Shown here: piece by piece, positions 35,205-45,497 of the stretch | Layout: every line of letters begins with the position of its first letter | Numbering within the stretch: the stretch's first letter is position 1 | DNA from: Pontibacter sp. E15-1 | GTDB taxonomy: Bacteria; Bacteroidota; Bacteroidia; Cytophagales; Hymenobacteraceae | Reading direction: 5' to 3' | Assembly: GCF_022601975.1 (NCBI RefSeq) | Contig: NZ_JAKVIR010000003.1 | Location: forward strand, 124,001 to 188,000 | DNA: 64,000 nt | Notes under the pieces: generated by a model | Database searches by the model: none | Seen by the model: the letters and a program-made list of their open reading frames with translations, nothing else | What the model was told of the DNA's origin: nothing | Translations under genes and position numbers: made by a program

Positions 35205-38200
35205 ATGAAGACACCGACCATGACAAACCACCCCATACATAAACTGCTGCAGGAGCGCGTGCTCGTGCTGGATGGCGCCATGGGCACCATGATTCAGCGG
35301 TACCAACTTTCAGAGGCAGACTTCCGGGGCGAGCGTTTCAAAAACCACCCCAGCGACCTGAAAGGCAATAACGACCTGCTTTCTATTACCCGCCCCGACA
35401 TCATCAAAGCCATACATGCCGAGTACCTGGAGGCTGGGGCCGACATTGTGGAGACGAACACCTTCAGCGGCACCAGCATCGCTATGGCCGACTACCACCT
35501 TGAGGAACTGGTGTATGAGTTGAACTATGAGTCGGCAAGGTTGGCCCGCGAGGCGGCAGACGAGATGGAGGCGAAAGTGCCAAACCGACCGCGCTTCGTG
35601 GCCGGAGCCATCGGCCCGACCAACCGCACGGCCTCCCTCTCTCCGGATGTGAACAATCCCGGCTACCGCGCCATCACTTTCGACCAACTGGTGGAGGCTT
35701 ATTATGAGCAGGTGCGCGGCCTGGTGGACGGCGGCGCTGATCTGCTGCTGGTCGAGACGGTGTTTGACACCCTGAACTGCAAGGCCTGCCTCTTCGCGAT
35801 AGACCAGTTTGTGCAGGACGGCGGCAAGCAACTCCCGATCATGGTATCGGGCACGATTACCGACGCCAGCGGCCGCACCTTGTCCGGGCAGACGGTGGAA
35901 GCCTTCTGGAACTCCATTTCCCACGCGCCCATCCTGAGCATCGGCTTTAACTGCGCCCTGGGAGCGCGCCAACTCAAAACGCACATCCAGGAACTGTCGC
36001 GCATTTCCAACGCCTACATCAGCGCCTACCCGAACGCCGGTTTGCCGAACGCCTTTGGCGGCTACGATGAAACGGCCCAGGAGATGGGCGCTATCGTTGA
36101 AGAATACCTGAGCGAGGGCCTGGTGAACGTGCTGGGCGGCTGTTGTGGCACCACGCCGATGCACGTGAAGGTAATCGCTGACCTGGTGCAGCAGTACCAG
36201 CCCCGCACCCCGTCCCAAATCGCCCCACTTCCGCGCTTCAGCGGCCTCGAGCCGCTCACCGTCACCCCCGATACGCTATTTGTGAATGCGGGTGAGCGCA
36301 CCAACGTGACCGGCTCCAAGAAATTCGCGCGCCTGATTATAGAAGGCAAGTTTGAGGAGGCGCTCTCTGTGGCACAGCAGCAGGTAGAGGGCGGCGCGCA
36401 GATCATCGACGTGAACATGGATGAGGGTATGCTGGACTCGGAAGAGGCCATGGCCAACTTCCTGAACCTGATTGCCTCGGAGCCTGAGATCTCCAAACTG
36501 CCCCTGATGATCGACTCCTCAAAGTGGAGCGTGATCGAGTCTGGGCTAAAATGTGTGCAGGGCAAGTCCATCGTTAACTCCATCAGCCTGAAAGAAGGCG
36601 AGGAGAACTTTAAGCTGCAGGCCCGCAAGGTGCGGCAGTATGGTGCGGCCGTGGTGGTGATGGCCTTTGATGAGGAAGGACAGGCCGACACGCTGGCCCG
36701 CAGAATCGAGATATGTAGCCGTGCCTACCGCATCCTGACGGAGGAAGTGGGCTTCCCGGCGCAGGACATCATCTTCGACCCCAACATCCTGGCTATCGCC
36801 ACGGGTATAGAAGAGCACAGCAACTACGCGGTGGAGTACCTGGAGTCGGTGAAGTGGATCAAGGCGAACCTGCCGCACGCACTGGTGAGCGGCGGCGTGA
36901 GCAACCTGTCGTTCTCGTTCCGGGGCAACGACGCCGTGCGCGAGGCGATGCATACCGTGTTTCTGTACTATGCCGTGCAGGCAGGTATGGATATGGGCAT
37001 TGTGAACGCCGGTATGATGGGTGTGTACGATGAGATACCCGCAGAATTGCGCGACCTGATTGAGGACGTGATCTTCAACCGCCACCCCGATGCCACCGAG
37101 AAGCTGGTAACCTACGCCGAAACGGTGAAAGGCAAAGGCAAAGGGGCCGCACAGGCCGACAACAGCTGGCGCGAGGCCCCAGTGGAAGAACGCCTGAAGC
37201 ATGCACTGGTAAAAGGCATTGTAGAGTTTATAGAGCAGGATACCGAAGAAGCCCGTCAGAAAGCCACCAAAACGCTGGAGGTGATCGAAGGGCCCCTGAT
37301 GGCAGGTATGTCGGTGGTGGGCGACTTGTTTGGGGCAGGCAAAATGTTCCTGCCGCAGGTGGTGAAAAGCGCCCGCGTGATGAAAAAATCGGTGGCCTAC
37401 CTGCTGCCTTATATGGAGAAGGAAAAGCTCGCCTCCGATACATCCAAGTCAACTGCCGGCACCATCCTGATGGCAACCGTGAAGGGTGATGTGCACGACA
37501 TCGGCAAAAACATTGTGGGCGTGGTGCTGGCCTGCAACAACTACGAGGTGATAGACCTGGGCGTGATGGTGTCGCTGGACAAGATCCTCTCGGAGGCCGA
37601 GGCACAGCAGGTGGACATCATCGGCCTGAGCGGCCTGATTACGCCCTCACTGGACGAGATGGTATACGTGGCCCAGGAAATGGAGCGCCGCGGCCTGAAG
37701 ATCCCGTTGCTCATCGGCGGGGCCACGACCTCCAGAATCCATACCGCCGTGAAGATAGCGCCGCAGTACAGCGGGCCAGTGGTGCATGTGCACGACGCCT
37801 CGCGCAGCGTGACCGTGGTGAGCAGCCTGCTGGGAAGCGACAGCGAGGCCTATGTTGCCGGTATAAAGGCAGATTACGCCAAGCTGCGCGAAGACCACCT
37901 GAACCGCACCAAAGACCGCGCGTTCGCCACCATTGCGGAAGCGCGCGCCAACAAGTTTAAGGTAGACTGGGCGGCCTCGCAGCCAACCAGGCCAAGCTTT
38001 ATCGGCAATAAGGTTTTCAGGAACTACCCGCTGGCCGAGATCGTGCCATACATCGACTGGACACCGTTTTTCCATACCTGGGAGCTGAAGCGGCAGTATC
38101 CGAAGATACTGCAGGATGCGGTGCTGGGCGAGGAGGCCCGCAAGCTGTTTGCCGACGCCCAGGAAATGCTGCAGGAGATTGTGGAAAAGCAACTGCTGGA

Positions 38201-38933
38201 GGCCCGCGCCATCGTCGGGTTTTACCCAGCCAACGTGGAGGCCGACGACACCATTGAGGTATACGCCGATGATTCACGTGGAAACGTGCTGACCGAGTTC
38301 CATACCCTGCGGCAGCAGGGCAAGAAGGGCGCAAACGTGCCCAACATGGCCTTCTCAGACTTTATCGCGCCAAAGGAAACCGGCATACCCGACTATATCG
38401 GAGGTTTTGTGGTATCCACAGGCTTCGGCATCGAGAAACTGGTGGACAAGTACGAGGCAGACCACGACGACTACCGCTCTATTATGGTGAAAGCCCTCGC
38501 TGATCGCCTGGCCGAGGCCTTTGCCGAGCTGATGCACGCCAAAGTGCGCAAAGAGCTGTGGGGCTACGCGCCGCAGGAGCAGTTGGACAACGAGGGCCTG
38601 ATCAAAGAGCAGTATGAGGGTATACGGCCTGCGCCGGGCTATCCTGGCTGCCCCGACCATACCGAAAAAATCACGCTCTTTAACCTGCTGCATGCCGAAG
38701 AGGAAACCGGCGTTATCCTGACGGAGAATCTGGCCATGTACCCGACGGCGGCCGTGAGCGGGTTGTATTTCTCGCACCCGGAGTCGCGCTACTTCGGACT
38801 GGGCAAGATCGGCGAAGACCAGGTGGCCGATATCGCGCAGCGCAAAGACATGCCACTCGAGGCACTGGAGCGCTGGCTCTCGCCCAACCTGAACTATGAG
38901 CCTACGCCAGTGGCGCAGCAGGTATCGGTGTAA
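35205..38933 (+). CDS. metH: Methionine synthase, cobalamin-dependent
   Basis: A 1242-residue full-length enzyme that methylates homocysteine from methyltetrahydrofolate through cobalamin. Domains in order: homocysteine domain ([12 protein letters not shown] at the start; zinc cysteines in [10 protein letters not shown], about residue 310), pterin-binding domain ([14 protein letters not shown]), cap, B12 domain with DVHDIG at about 763 (lower axial His), and activation domain with [12 protein letters not shown]. The start at 35205 ([20 protein letters not shown]) is chosen; ATG 35220 is also possible. It is controlled by the upstream riboswitch and followed by metF. Confidence 0.97.
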   Translation: MKTPTMTNHPIHKLLQERVLVLDGAMGTMIQRYQLSEADFRGERFKNHPSDLKGNNDLLSITRPDIIKAIHAEYLEAGADIVETNTFSGTSIAMADYHLEELVYELNYESARLAREAADEMEAKVPNRPRFVAGAIGPTNRTASLSPDVNNPGYRAITFDQLVEAYYEQVRGLVDGGADLLLVETVFDTLNCKACLFAIDQFVQDGGKQLPIMVSGTITDASGRTLSGQTVEAFWNSISHAPILSIGFNCALGARQLKTHIQELSRISNAYISAYPNAGLPNAFGGYDETAQEMGAIVEEYLSEGLVNVLGGCCGTTPMHVKVIADLVQQYQPRTPSQIAPLPRFSGLEPLTVTPDTLFVNAGERTNVTGSKKFARLIIEGKFEEALSVAQQQVEGGAQIIDVNMDEGMLDSEEAMANFLNLIASEPEISKLPLMIDSSKWSVIESGLKCVQGKSIVNSISLKEGEENFKLQARKVRQYGAAVVVMAFDEEGQADTLARRIEICSRAYRILTEEVGFPAQDIIFDPNILAIATGIEEHSNYAVEYLESVKWIKANLPHALVSGGVSNLSFSFRGNDAVREAMHTVFLYYAVQAGMDMGIVNAGMMGVYDEIPAELRDLIEDVIFNRHPDATEKLVTYAETVKGKGKGAAQADNSWREAPVEERLKHALVKGIVEFIEQDTEEARQKATKTLEVIEGPLMAGMSVVGDLFGAGKMFLPQVVKSARVMKKSVAYLLPYMEKEKLASDTSKSTAGTILMATVKGDVHDIGKNIVGVVLACNNYEVIDLGVMVSLDKILSEAEAQQVDIIGLSGLITPSLDEMVYVAQEMERRGLKIPLLIGGATTSRIHTAVKIAPQYSGPVVHVHDASRSVTVVSSLLGSDSEAYVAGIKADYAKLREDHLNRTKDRAFATIAEARANKFKVDWAASQPTRPSFIGNKVFRNYPLAEIVPYIDWTPFFHTWELKRQYPKILQDAVLGEEARKLFADAQEMLQEIVEKQLLEARAIVGFYPANVEADDTIEVYADDSRGNVLTEFHTLRQQGKKGANVPNMAFSDFIAPKETGIPDYIGGFVVSTGFGIEKLVDKYEADHDDYRSIMVKALADRLAEAFAELMHAKVRKELWGYAPQEQLDNEGLIKEQYEGIRPAPGYPGCPDHTEKITLFNLLHAEEETGVILTENLAMYPTAAVSGLYFSHPESRYFGLGKIGEDQVADIAQRKDMPLEALERWLSPNLNYEPTPVAQQVSV

Positions 38934-39260
38934 TATCCAACCACCCCTGCCCCTCTCCCGAAACAAGTCCGGGATCTTCGACTTGTCTAAGGCGGGGAGT
39001 CGGCTGCTACTGTTTCTTTAGGTTTTACAATAAAAACTGTCTTCCTGATATTTATTTTCTGAGGCGTTTGAAAAAAAGAGCCTTGGGCTATTAAGAGTAA
39101 GCTATAGCAGGTGTAGTGACAGAGTTCCCCGCCTTAGACAAGTCGAAGATCCCGGACTTGTTTCGGGAGAGGGGTTAGGGGGTAATTGGACCCGGAGTTG
39201 TGAACCAACAATCTAACAATTCAGCCATTTAACAATTAAAATAGCATCACCCGAGAATAG
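38934..39260. other. Intergenic region between metH and metF
   Basis: 327 bases dominated by a 49-bp perfect inverted repeat (separate entry) and, before metF, CAACAATC/AACAATT words like those at other gene starts. Confidence 0.6.
38950..39174. repeat. 49-bp perfect inverted repeat element
   Basis: Arms 38950-38998 and 39126-39174 are exact reverse complements over 49 bases, separated by 127 bases, and the similarity continues imperfectly outside (TCCAACCACCCCTG against TTAGGGGGTAATTGGA). Each arm contains the inner dyad CAAGTC...GACTTG. The size and ends are those of a miniature inverted-repeat element, though no target duplication is clear. When transcribed it would make a very strong stem. 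Confidence 0.75.
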
Positions 39261-40214
39261 ATGAAAATAACGGAACACTTCCAGAACGCTGAGAAAACAC
39301 AGTTCACGTTCGAGATACTGCCCCCACTGAAGGGCGAGAACCTGCATACCCTTTACAACCACATCGACCCGCTGATGGAGTTCAAGCCGCCGTTTATCGA
39401 CGTGACCTACCATCGGGAAGAGTATATGTATAAGCAGCGCGAAAACGGCCTGCTGGAGAAAATCAGCACGCGCAAGCGCCCCGGCACGGTGGGGATATGC
39501 GCCGCCATCCAGAACCACTACAAAGTAGACACGGTGCCGCACCTGATTTGCGGGGGCTTTAATAAGGAGGAGACGGAGAACGCCCTGATCGACCTGCACT
39601 TCCTGGGCATCGACAACGTGCTGGTGCTGCGCGGCGACTGCGTGAAAAACGAGTCGCGGTTTGTGCCTGAATTGGGTGGCCACCACTATGCCACTGAGCT
39701 GATAGAGCAGGTGGTAGGTATGAACAACGGGTGTTACCTGGACGACGAGCAGCTCAACACCAACGGCACAGACTTTTGCATCGGGGTGGCCGGTTATCCG
39801 GAGAAGCACTCGGAAGCGCCAAACATGAAAGCCGACCTGCGCTGGCTGAAGAAAAAAATAGACATGGGTGCGAGTTACGTCGTGACGCAGATGTTTTTCG
39901 ACAACCAGAAGTACTTCGATTTTGTGCGACTGTGCCGCCAGGAGGGTATACATGTGCCGATTATACCGGGCCTTAAACCGCTCACAACCAAATCGCAGCT
40001 CACCATACTCCCCAGCATCTTCCACATCGACATCCCCACGGACCTGGCAGACGCGGTGGAGGCCTGCCACGACAACAAAGCGGCGGCGCAGGTAGGGGTG
40101 GAATGGGCAATAAAGCAGTCGAAAGAACTGATGGAATTTGGCGTGCCTTGCCTGCACTACTACTCCATGGGTAAGTCTGGCTCCGTTAGAAAAGTGGCCG
40201 AGGCGTTGTTTTAG
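39261..40214 (+). CDS. metF: 5,10-methylenetetrahydrofolate reductase
   Basis: A 317-residue FAD enzyme making methyltetrahydrofolate for MetH. The N-terminus FTFEILPP carries the catalytic Glu, and NVLVLRGD is the FAD/folate-binding signature; AQMFFD (here TQMFFDNQKYFDFV) is also typical. It follows metH on the same strand, 327 bp away, across a large inverted repeat, so it may be co-transcribed or independent. It is followed by a terminator. Confidence 0.95.
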   Translation: MKITEHFQNAEKTQFTFEILPPLKGENLHTLYNHIDPLMEFKPPFIDVTYHREEYMYKQRENGLLEKISTRKRPGTVGICAAIQNHYKVDTVPHLICGGFNKEETENALIDLHFLGIDNVLVLRGDCVKNESRFVPELGGHHYATELIEQVVGMNNGCYLDDEQLNTNGTDFCIGVAGYPEKHSEAPNMKADLRWLKKKIDMGASYVVTQMFFDNQKYFDFVRLCRQEGIHVPIIPGLKPLTTKSQLTILPSIFHIDIPTDLADAVEACHDNKAAAQVGVEWAIKQSKELMEFGVPCLHYYSMGKSGSVRKVAEALF

Positions 40215-40233
40215 CACGTCTGGGCTGGGTATA

Positions 40234-40278
40234 ATAAAAAAGTCCGTGGCCATACATGCTGGCCACGGACTTTTTTAT
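40234..40278 (+). terminator. Terminator of metF
   Basis: Arms 40234-40251 and 40261-40278 are 18-base reverse complements (core AGTCCGTGGCC) with A and T tracts; loop of 9 bases. It probably works from both directions. Confidence 0.9.
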
Positions 40279-40347
40279 GGAGAGGATGTTTAAATTTCGT
40301 TTCCCAAAGATGAATTTTTTAAACGTACTCTGAGCTTTTCCCGGCAC

Positions 40348-41202
40348 CTAGAAGGCAATGCCCAGGCTAAAGCCCAGCCCCCGGATGCCCGCAAAGGGCG
40401 CGTTCCCTTTGATGCTGACCCCCTCGTCCGTCACGGTCGCCTTTATTTCCGCCCTTCCATCCAGCTGGTCGTTCACAGACTCAATGTCTTCCTCCAGCTC
40501 TCTTTGCTCCTGCGGCGTCATGGTGCTCAGGTCTGTTACGGCCGAGGCATTCACATTCAGTCTGCCATAATGGGCCCCGATTACATACCAGTCGAAGGTA
40601 AGGCGCCTGGCGATCAGCCACTGTGCGCCAAACATCAAGCCGCCCCCAAGCCCCTCCACATTGCCGGCAACCGGAAGGATGTAGGACTTGCCGTCTATCT
40701 CGTACTCGTGGGTATACGTTGCGTCCAGGTCCATGTAGCGGCCATACAGCGACACGTAAAAACCCCGAGCCCCTGCATTTCTGCCGGTGTAAAGCCTGAG
40801 CTCGCCGGTATAGGCCTTGTTGGCCAGCGTGGCAGCCTCCAGTTCATCCATGGTCTCGTCGCTGATGGTGGTATACTTCTTTAGTACCTTGTCGACCAGG
40901 TAGATGGAGGCGACATCCGTTTTCGGGATGAAGCTATACCCCGCCACAGCCGTGATTTTACGCGACAGCGAGCGCTCGTAACTCAGGCTGTAATTGTCCA
41001 GGGCCAGCGAGGAAAGGTTGATCTTGATGATGTTCTTCCTGAAAACTTCATCTGGCCGCTCTTTCTTTGCCATTGTATTGTAGGCCGAGAGCGCTTTTAG
41101 GGCGCCGGGCTCCGTTTTGCCGCCCCCTCCGGGCAGTGGCGCTGCATGCGCAAACGCATGGAAAACGGTGAAGAGTACAATCAGTGTAGCGTATTTTTTC
41201 AT
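40348..41202 (-). CDS. Outer-membrane protein, DUF3575-like
   Basis: A 284-residue exported protein (signal MKKYATLIVLFTVFHAFAHA) with amphipathic beta-strand pattern and aromatic-rich ends (KNIIKINLSSLALDNYSLSYERS, GFYVSLYGRYMDL, GGGLMFGAQWLIARRLTFDWYVIG). The start of the barrel resembles DUF3575. The ending GFSLGIAF fits an outer-membrane barrel that ends in an aromatic residue. It probably forms a small beta barrel; function unknown. Confidence 0.75.
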   Translation of the reverse strand: MKKYATLIVLFTVFHAFAHAAPLPGGGGKTEPGALKALSAYNTMAKKERPDEVFRKNIIKINLSSLALDNYSLSYERSLSRKITAVAGYSFIPKTDVASIYLVDKVLKKYTTISDETMDELEAATLANKAYTGELRLYTGRNAGARGFYVSLYGRYMDLDATYTHEYEIDGKSYILPVAGNVEGLGGGLMFGAQWLIARRLTFDWYVIGAHYGRLNVNASAVTDLSTMTPQEQRELEEDIESVNDQLDGRAEIKATVTDEGVSIKGNAPFAGIRGLGFSLGIAF

Positions 41203-41416
41203 ATCGTAGCAGTAAGTACACAAAAATGGGATTTTTCTTCTACACTTGAAATACCTATAACTGAGTATTTTAGCAACACACTGTGTAAATGTCAGTAGAG
41301 CAGCAGATTAGTGAAACATCAGAAAAGTATATATAAATATCTGGCAATAGAGCGGTATTGCACATGGTAAAGAGGTGATTCTGCTTTTCTCACCCGATAT
41401 AGCACAACAGCTAACG

Positions 41417-42544
41417 CTAGGCTATAAAAAGCTCCAGCGTGATCTGGTCGGCCAGCAGTTTGCCCGCATCCGTCAGGTATAGCACCTCCTCCGCCATGTG
41501 TGCCAATCCCTTTTCCTGTAGCTCTTGTAGGTAACCTGCGTGCGTCACCCTGAAATCGTAGCCATACGCGGTGCTGATCCGCTGCAGGTCGCAGCCCCAG
41601 ATGGTGCGCAGGCTGGTGAGCAGGTAATCGTTGGCCTGGTCTGCCAGGGAGAGCGTCTCTATTTCAAAGGGAATCTGGCCCAGGGCAAGGGCGTCTGTAT
41701 ACTTCCTGTTGTGCGCCACATTATACTGCCGCGATACGCCGTTGAAGGAGTGGGCGCTGGGGCCAACGCCCAGGTAATGCACCCCGCGCCAGTAGTTGCT
41801 GTTGTGCCTCGACTCGTGGCCGGGCAGGCAAAAGTTTGAAATCTCATACTGCACATACCCGTGCCGGGCCATTTGCCCGAGCAGGATCTCAAACTGCCGG
41901 GCGGTAAAGTCATCCTCGGCGGGGGTGAACGTTCCCTGCTTGCTCCAGCGGCCCAGAACTGTGGCAGGCTCAACAGTGAGGGCATAGCAGGACGCGTGCG
42001 GCACGCCCAGCGCAAACAGCGTCTCCAGGTCGCGCTGCCATACCTGGTGGTCCGGTGCCGGTATGCCATAGATAAGGTCCACGGTGATGTTGTGGAAACC
42101 GGCGGCCTGCGCGTCTTTCACGCACTGCAGGCTCTCTGTGGCGCTGTGGGCGCGGTTCATCAGCTGCAGGTGCGGCCCATGGAACGACTGCAACCCGATG
42201 CTTAGGCGGTTTATACCGGCGGCTTTCAGCTCCTGCAACTTGGCTGGGGTCAGGTCGTCGGGGTTTGCCTCCAGCGTGATTTCAGCATCCTCCGAAACTA
42301 TAAACAGCCGCTTTGCTGTTTCCAGCAGCAGTTGCAGTTCCTGCTGGCTAAGCAGCGAGGGCGTGCCGCCGCCGAAGTAGATGGTATGCACCGGCTGCCC
42401 CCGCAGGTACTGATGGCGCAACTCCAGCTCACGGGCAATGGCCTGCACCGTCTGCTCTTTCAGGCCCATCGAGGTGCTGAAATGGAAATCGCAGTAGTGG
42501 CAGGCTTGTTTGCAGAACGGAATGTGGAGGTATATGCCGGACAA
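41417..42544 (-). CDS. hemW: Radical SAM heme chaperone HemW
   Basis: A 375-residue radical SAM protein of the HemW family. The [4Fe-4S] motif CKQACHYC is close to the N-terminus (MSGIYLHIPFCKQACHYCDFHF), followed by FGGGTPSLL and the HemN/HemW domains (NYWRGVHYLGVGPSAHSF). HemW proteins, formerly called oxygen-independent coproporphyrinogen oxidase-like, deliver heme to respiratory enzymes. The HemN-specific N-terminal extension before the cluster is missing, which favours HemW. It is divergent from the BamA-like gene. Confidence 0.92.
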   Translation of the reverse strand: MSGIYLHIPFCKQACHYCDFHFSTSMGLKEQTVQAIARELELRHQYLRGQPVHTIYFGGGTPSLLSQQELQLLLETAKRLFIVSEDAEITLEANPDDLTPAKLQELKAAGINRLSIGLQSFHGPHLQLMNRAHSATESLQCVKDAQAAGFHNITVDLIYGIPAPDHQVWQRDLETLFALGVPHASCYALTVEPATVLGRWSKQGTFTPAEDDFTARQFEILLGQMARHGYVQYEISNFCLPGHESRHNSNYWRGVHYLGVGPSAHSFNGVSRQYNVAHNRKYTDALALGQIPFEIETLSLADQANDYLLTSLRTIWGCDLQRISTAYGYDFRVTHAGYLQELQEKGLAHMAEEVLYLTDAGKLLADQITLELFIA

Positions 42545-42608
42545 GGTTTAATTGCTAAATTGTAGGATGGTTAAAGGGACAAGATTTGATTGTTAGATTG
42601 TTTAATTG

Positions 42609-42780
42609 TTTAGATTGTTGAATGGTTTAATTGTTATGCGGTTATACCAAATCATATAGCCGTTCATGCCGCAAGTTACCGCTGAGCCAAAACTTGCGGC
42701 ATGAACGGCTGCAAAACAGTATAACTGGTCACTTTGCTTAGCTAGAGTTGAAAACGAACTAAACCATCCAACAATTTAAC
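42609..42780. repeat. Nested inverted repeat between hemW and the BamA-like gene
   Basis: An outer imperfect pair (TTGTTGAATGGTTTAATTG type at about 42609-42633 and its counterpart at about 42757-42780) surrounds a perfect 20-base hairpin at 42658-42677/42691-42710 with a 13-base loop. The layout repeats that seen at 3454-3615. Confidence 0.55.
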
Positions 42781-42810
42781 AATTCAACCCATTAACAGTT
42801 CACTCCGCAA

Positions 42811-44613
42811 ATGTACAAAATAACTGCCTTTCTCTTCTGCATGATGCTGTGGCTGCCGCTGGCACTGGCGCAGGTCGGGCAGATGCCCCAGAAAGTGCAG
42901 CCGCAACCGGCGGCCCGGAAACCGGAGAAGGCATTGGCCAAGGTGGGGTTAAACGTGGAGGCAACCGATGCCCAGGGTGCACAGGTACTGCGGCAGTATA
43001 CCTACCAGCGCCTGCTCCCGGACTCGGTGGAGGCATACAAAGAGTTGAAGGCGCTGGTATACCGGCTGCAGCAGGACACCTACCTGCTGGCCTCTGCCGA
43101 CACGGTATACCGCCAAGGCGACGCGCTCCACGTGAAACTTCATATAGGTCAGCCTTTTGTGTGGGCACAGCTGCGCAACGGGAACCTGAGCGAGGGAGTG
43201 CTGCTGGAGTCCGGGTTCCGGGAAAAGTTCTACCACGACACGCCTTTCAAACCCGCCGAGTACGTGAAGCTGCAACAGCGCATCCTCGACTACGCCGAGC
43301 GCAACGGCTACCCTTTCGCCTCCGTGTGGCTCGACTCCATCCGGATAGAGGGAAATAAAATGGAGGCGGCCCTGATGGTGGAGAAGGCCTTTGTTGTGAC
43401 GTATGATTCGCTGGAGATCGTGGGCGACACGAAAACGCAGCCGAAATTCCTGATGCGTTACCTGCAACTGCTGCCCGGCCAGCCCTATAACCAGGACCAG
43501 ATCAATGCCTCGCAGCGGATGCTGTCGGCACTCCCCTATATAAAAGTGACCCGGCCCCCGCAGGTGCGCTTCGCCCGCGACAAGGCCCGCGTGTATTACT
43601 TTATGGACGACCGCCAGGCAAACCAGCTGGATGGCGTGGTCGGGTTTCTGCCCGACCCTACGCGGAAAGACAAGCTGCTGATCACGGGTGAGGCCAACCT
43701 GAACATTCGGAACATCAGGGGCTCCGGCAAGCAACTGGGCCTGCAATGGCGGCGCGTAAACAAGGGCTCCGTAATACTGGATGGCGAGTATCTGCACCCC
43801 AACCTGCTCGGGACGCCCTTCGAAGTCGGCCTGAAGTTCAACCTCCTTAAGCAAGACTCGTCTTTCATCACGGTGCAGCCGCGGGTGCAGCTGGCATACT
43901 ATACCCTCAAGTACGGCAAGTTCAGCGTGTTTTCGGAGTGGCGCAACTCGCGTATTCTCTCTGACGCCAACCCGCAGAGCCTGCGGCAGTTTAACCTGGC
44001 CGATGCCCAAACCACAACCTACGGCCTCAACTACCTTTGGAACAACCTCGATGACTTTTACTTCCCGAGGCGTGGCCGGTTGGTAGAGATGCAGCTTTCG
44101 GCAGGCGCCAAGAAGCTGCTGCGCAGTCCGGATCTGGAGAAAAGCTTCTATGACACCCTGAACATCAAAACGACACAGCTTGGGCTGGCGCTGCGCCTGG
44201 AAAACTTCTTTCGGCTGGGCCGGAACAGCGCCCTGCTGGCGCGGCTGCAGGGCCAGGCCCTCTTCAACGACCAGCTTTTCCTGAACGACATGTACCGCAT
44301 CGGCGGCCTCTCCTCGCTGCGCGGCTTCGACGATTACTTCTTCTACGCCTCCTCCTATGCCATTAGCACGCTGGAGTATCGCCTCTTCACCGCCACCGAC
44401 TCCTATGTGCTGCTGTTCTATGACCAAGGCTACTACCGCAGCGACTTGGAGCAGTCTTCAGCAAGCGATTTCCCCTTCGGCGTGGGTGGCGGCATTAGCT
44501 TCAGCACAGGCGCAGGAATCTTTCAGCTGGTGTATTCTCTCGGCAAATCCGACCAACAGCCCCTTTCCTTTAAATATTCGAAGATACACTTTGGCATAAC
44601 AAGTAAGTTTTAG
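42811..44613 (+). CDS. BamA/TamA-family outer-membrane barrel
   Basis: A 600-residue exported protein (signal MYKITAFLFCMMLWLPLALA) with POTRA-like periplasmic repeats near residues 40-240 (YDSLEIVGDTKTQPKFLMRYLQLLPGQPYN is one) and a 16-strand-type barrel. The conserved RGF motif is in GGLSSLRGFDDYFFY, near residue 510. It belongs to the Omp85 superfamily, but is shorter than BamA and more like TamA or other accessory members. It ends in SKF, a typical aromatic C-terminal strand end. It should help insert or move proteins or lipids at the outer membrane. Confidence 0.88.
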   Translation: MYKITAFLFCMMLWLPLALAQVGQMPQKVQPQPAARKPEKALAKVGLNVEATDAQGAQVLRQYTYQRLLPDSVEAYKELKALVYRLQQDTYLLASADTVYRQGDALHVKLHIGQPFVWAQLRNGNLSEGVLLESGFREKFYHDTPFKPAEYVKLQQRILDYAERNGYPFASVWLDSIRIEGNKMEAALMVEKAFVVTYDSLEIVGDTKTQPKFLMRYLQLLPGQPYNQDQINASQRMLSALPYIKVTRPPQVRFARDKARVYYFMDDRQANQLDGVVGFLPDPTRKDKLLITGEANLNIRNIRGSGKQLGLQWRRVNKGSVILDGEYLHPNLLGTPFEVGLKFNLLKQDSSFITVQPRVQLAYYTLKYGKFSVFSEWRNSRILSDANPQSLRQFNLADAQTTTYGLNYLWNNLDDFYFPRRGRLVEMQLSAGAKKLLRSPDLEKSFYDTLNIKTTQLGLALRLENFFRLGRNSALLARLQGQALFNDQLFLNDMYRIGGLSSLRGFDDYFFYASSYAISTLEYRLFTATDSYVLLFYDQGYYRSDLEQSSASDFPFGVGGGISFSTGAGIFQLVYSLGKSDQQPLSFKYSKIHFGITSKF

Positions 44614-44652
44614 GGAGCCGCAACTTTTTTTACGATTTATGGTAAGTATAGC

Positions 44653-44683
44653 TTGCAAGGGAAAAAACAAAAGCATACTTTTG
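44653..44683 (+). promoter_or_regulatory. Promoter of the initiator tRNA
   Basis: TTG at 44653-44655, 20-base spacer and TACTTTTG at 44676-44683, 26 bases before the tRNA. Confidence 0.65.
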
Positions 44684-44709
44684 CATCATACTCTTAGAGA
44701 GTATAACAG

Positions 44710-44785
<76 letters not shown>

Positions 44786-44794
44786 CAGATTAAG

Positions 44795-44826
44795 AAAAGC
44801 CTGATTCAGAAATGAGTCAGGCTTTT
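44795..44826 (+). terminator. Terminator after tRNA-fMet
   Basis: Arms AAAAGCCTGA (44795-44804) and TCAGGCTTTT (44817-44826) followed by T-rich sequence, ten bases after the tRNA. Confidence 0.85.
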
Positions 44827-44973
44827 TTGTTTTTTAGGGTGACCGATTTCCTTCCTTACTGTAGAATCCTGTTATAAACTGTCGGCTTCCCCTCTTTAGA
44901 ACTAATCTGCAGTAGAGAGGAGGTCAATTTTTCGGGAGGATGTCATTTCCATGCCGTTTCCTCGTGTCGTGTG

Positions 44974-45307
44974 TCACGCCAATAAATCCACGCTTATCTG
45001 GACCCTTTCCTCATGGGCCGGCGTCAGGAGCGTGACCTCCATCAGGTCGCTCTCATGGAAGTACCCTCTGCCAAACCGCGAGCCGAAGTGTATCCGTGGC
45101 CATTGACTTCACCCCGTCTCTGGTCTTTCCCGCGTCTGTCACGATAGGCTGTTCGGCCGCCACCTTCACCAGACTGGATTCGAATACCCGCTGCCCCATA
45201 CAGGGACAGGTCCGCAGCGCTGCTCCCCATCCACCCCGAACGAGAGGTGCACGGTGCCGGCGACCCACAAAAAGTAAGTTATTTTTGTTAAGGCTCTTTT
45301 GCATCAT
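44974..45307 (-). pseudogene. Possible decayed coding sequence, unknown
   Basis: On the minus strand, protein-like stretches switch frame. One frame reads FESSLVKVAAEQPIVTDAG, and another continues FGRGYFHESDLMEVTLLTPA to a stop at 44974-44976. That is what a gene with a frameshift near 45070 would give. I recognise no family, and it may be coincidence. Confidence 0.25.
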
Positions 45308-45497
45308 CGTTCTTTGGCTTACAAGCTTTGTGAAAGCAACTTTATTAAGTGATGTTCTGATTTTTTCGAAGGAAGTTGTGCGCTATTTAAAAAATAATAA
45401 ATTTTTATATTTTAAATATTTAATATTTATGTAATTTGTGGCGCTTTAAAATATACTATTGATGCTGGCTTTATTCGTCTGTGAACAAACCGGGAAA

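Larger units (their letters stand above)
44786..45497. other. Region of decayed or non-coding DNA
   Basis: Includes a terminator after the tRNA, a possible decayed gene (44974-45307) and an AT-rich leader before the M48 peptidase. Confidence 0.5.

Noticed and set aside
42949..44427. Open frame of 492 codons antisense to the BamA-like gene
   Set aside because: Shadow of a GC-rich coding gene; no signal peptide or motifs.
45096..45434. 112-codon plus-strand frame
   Set aside because: Proline/arginine-rich then hydrophobic, no start context; more likely a decayed minus-strand gene.
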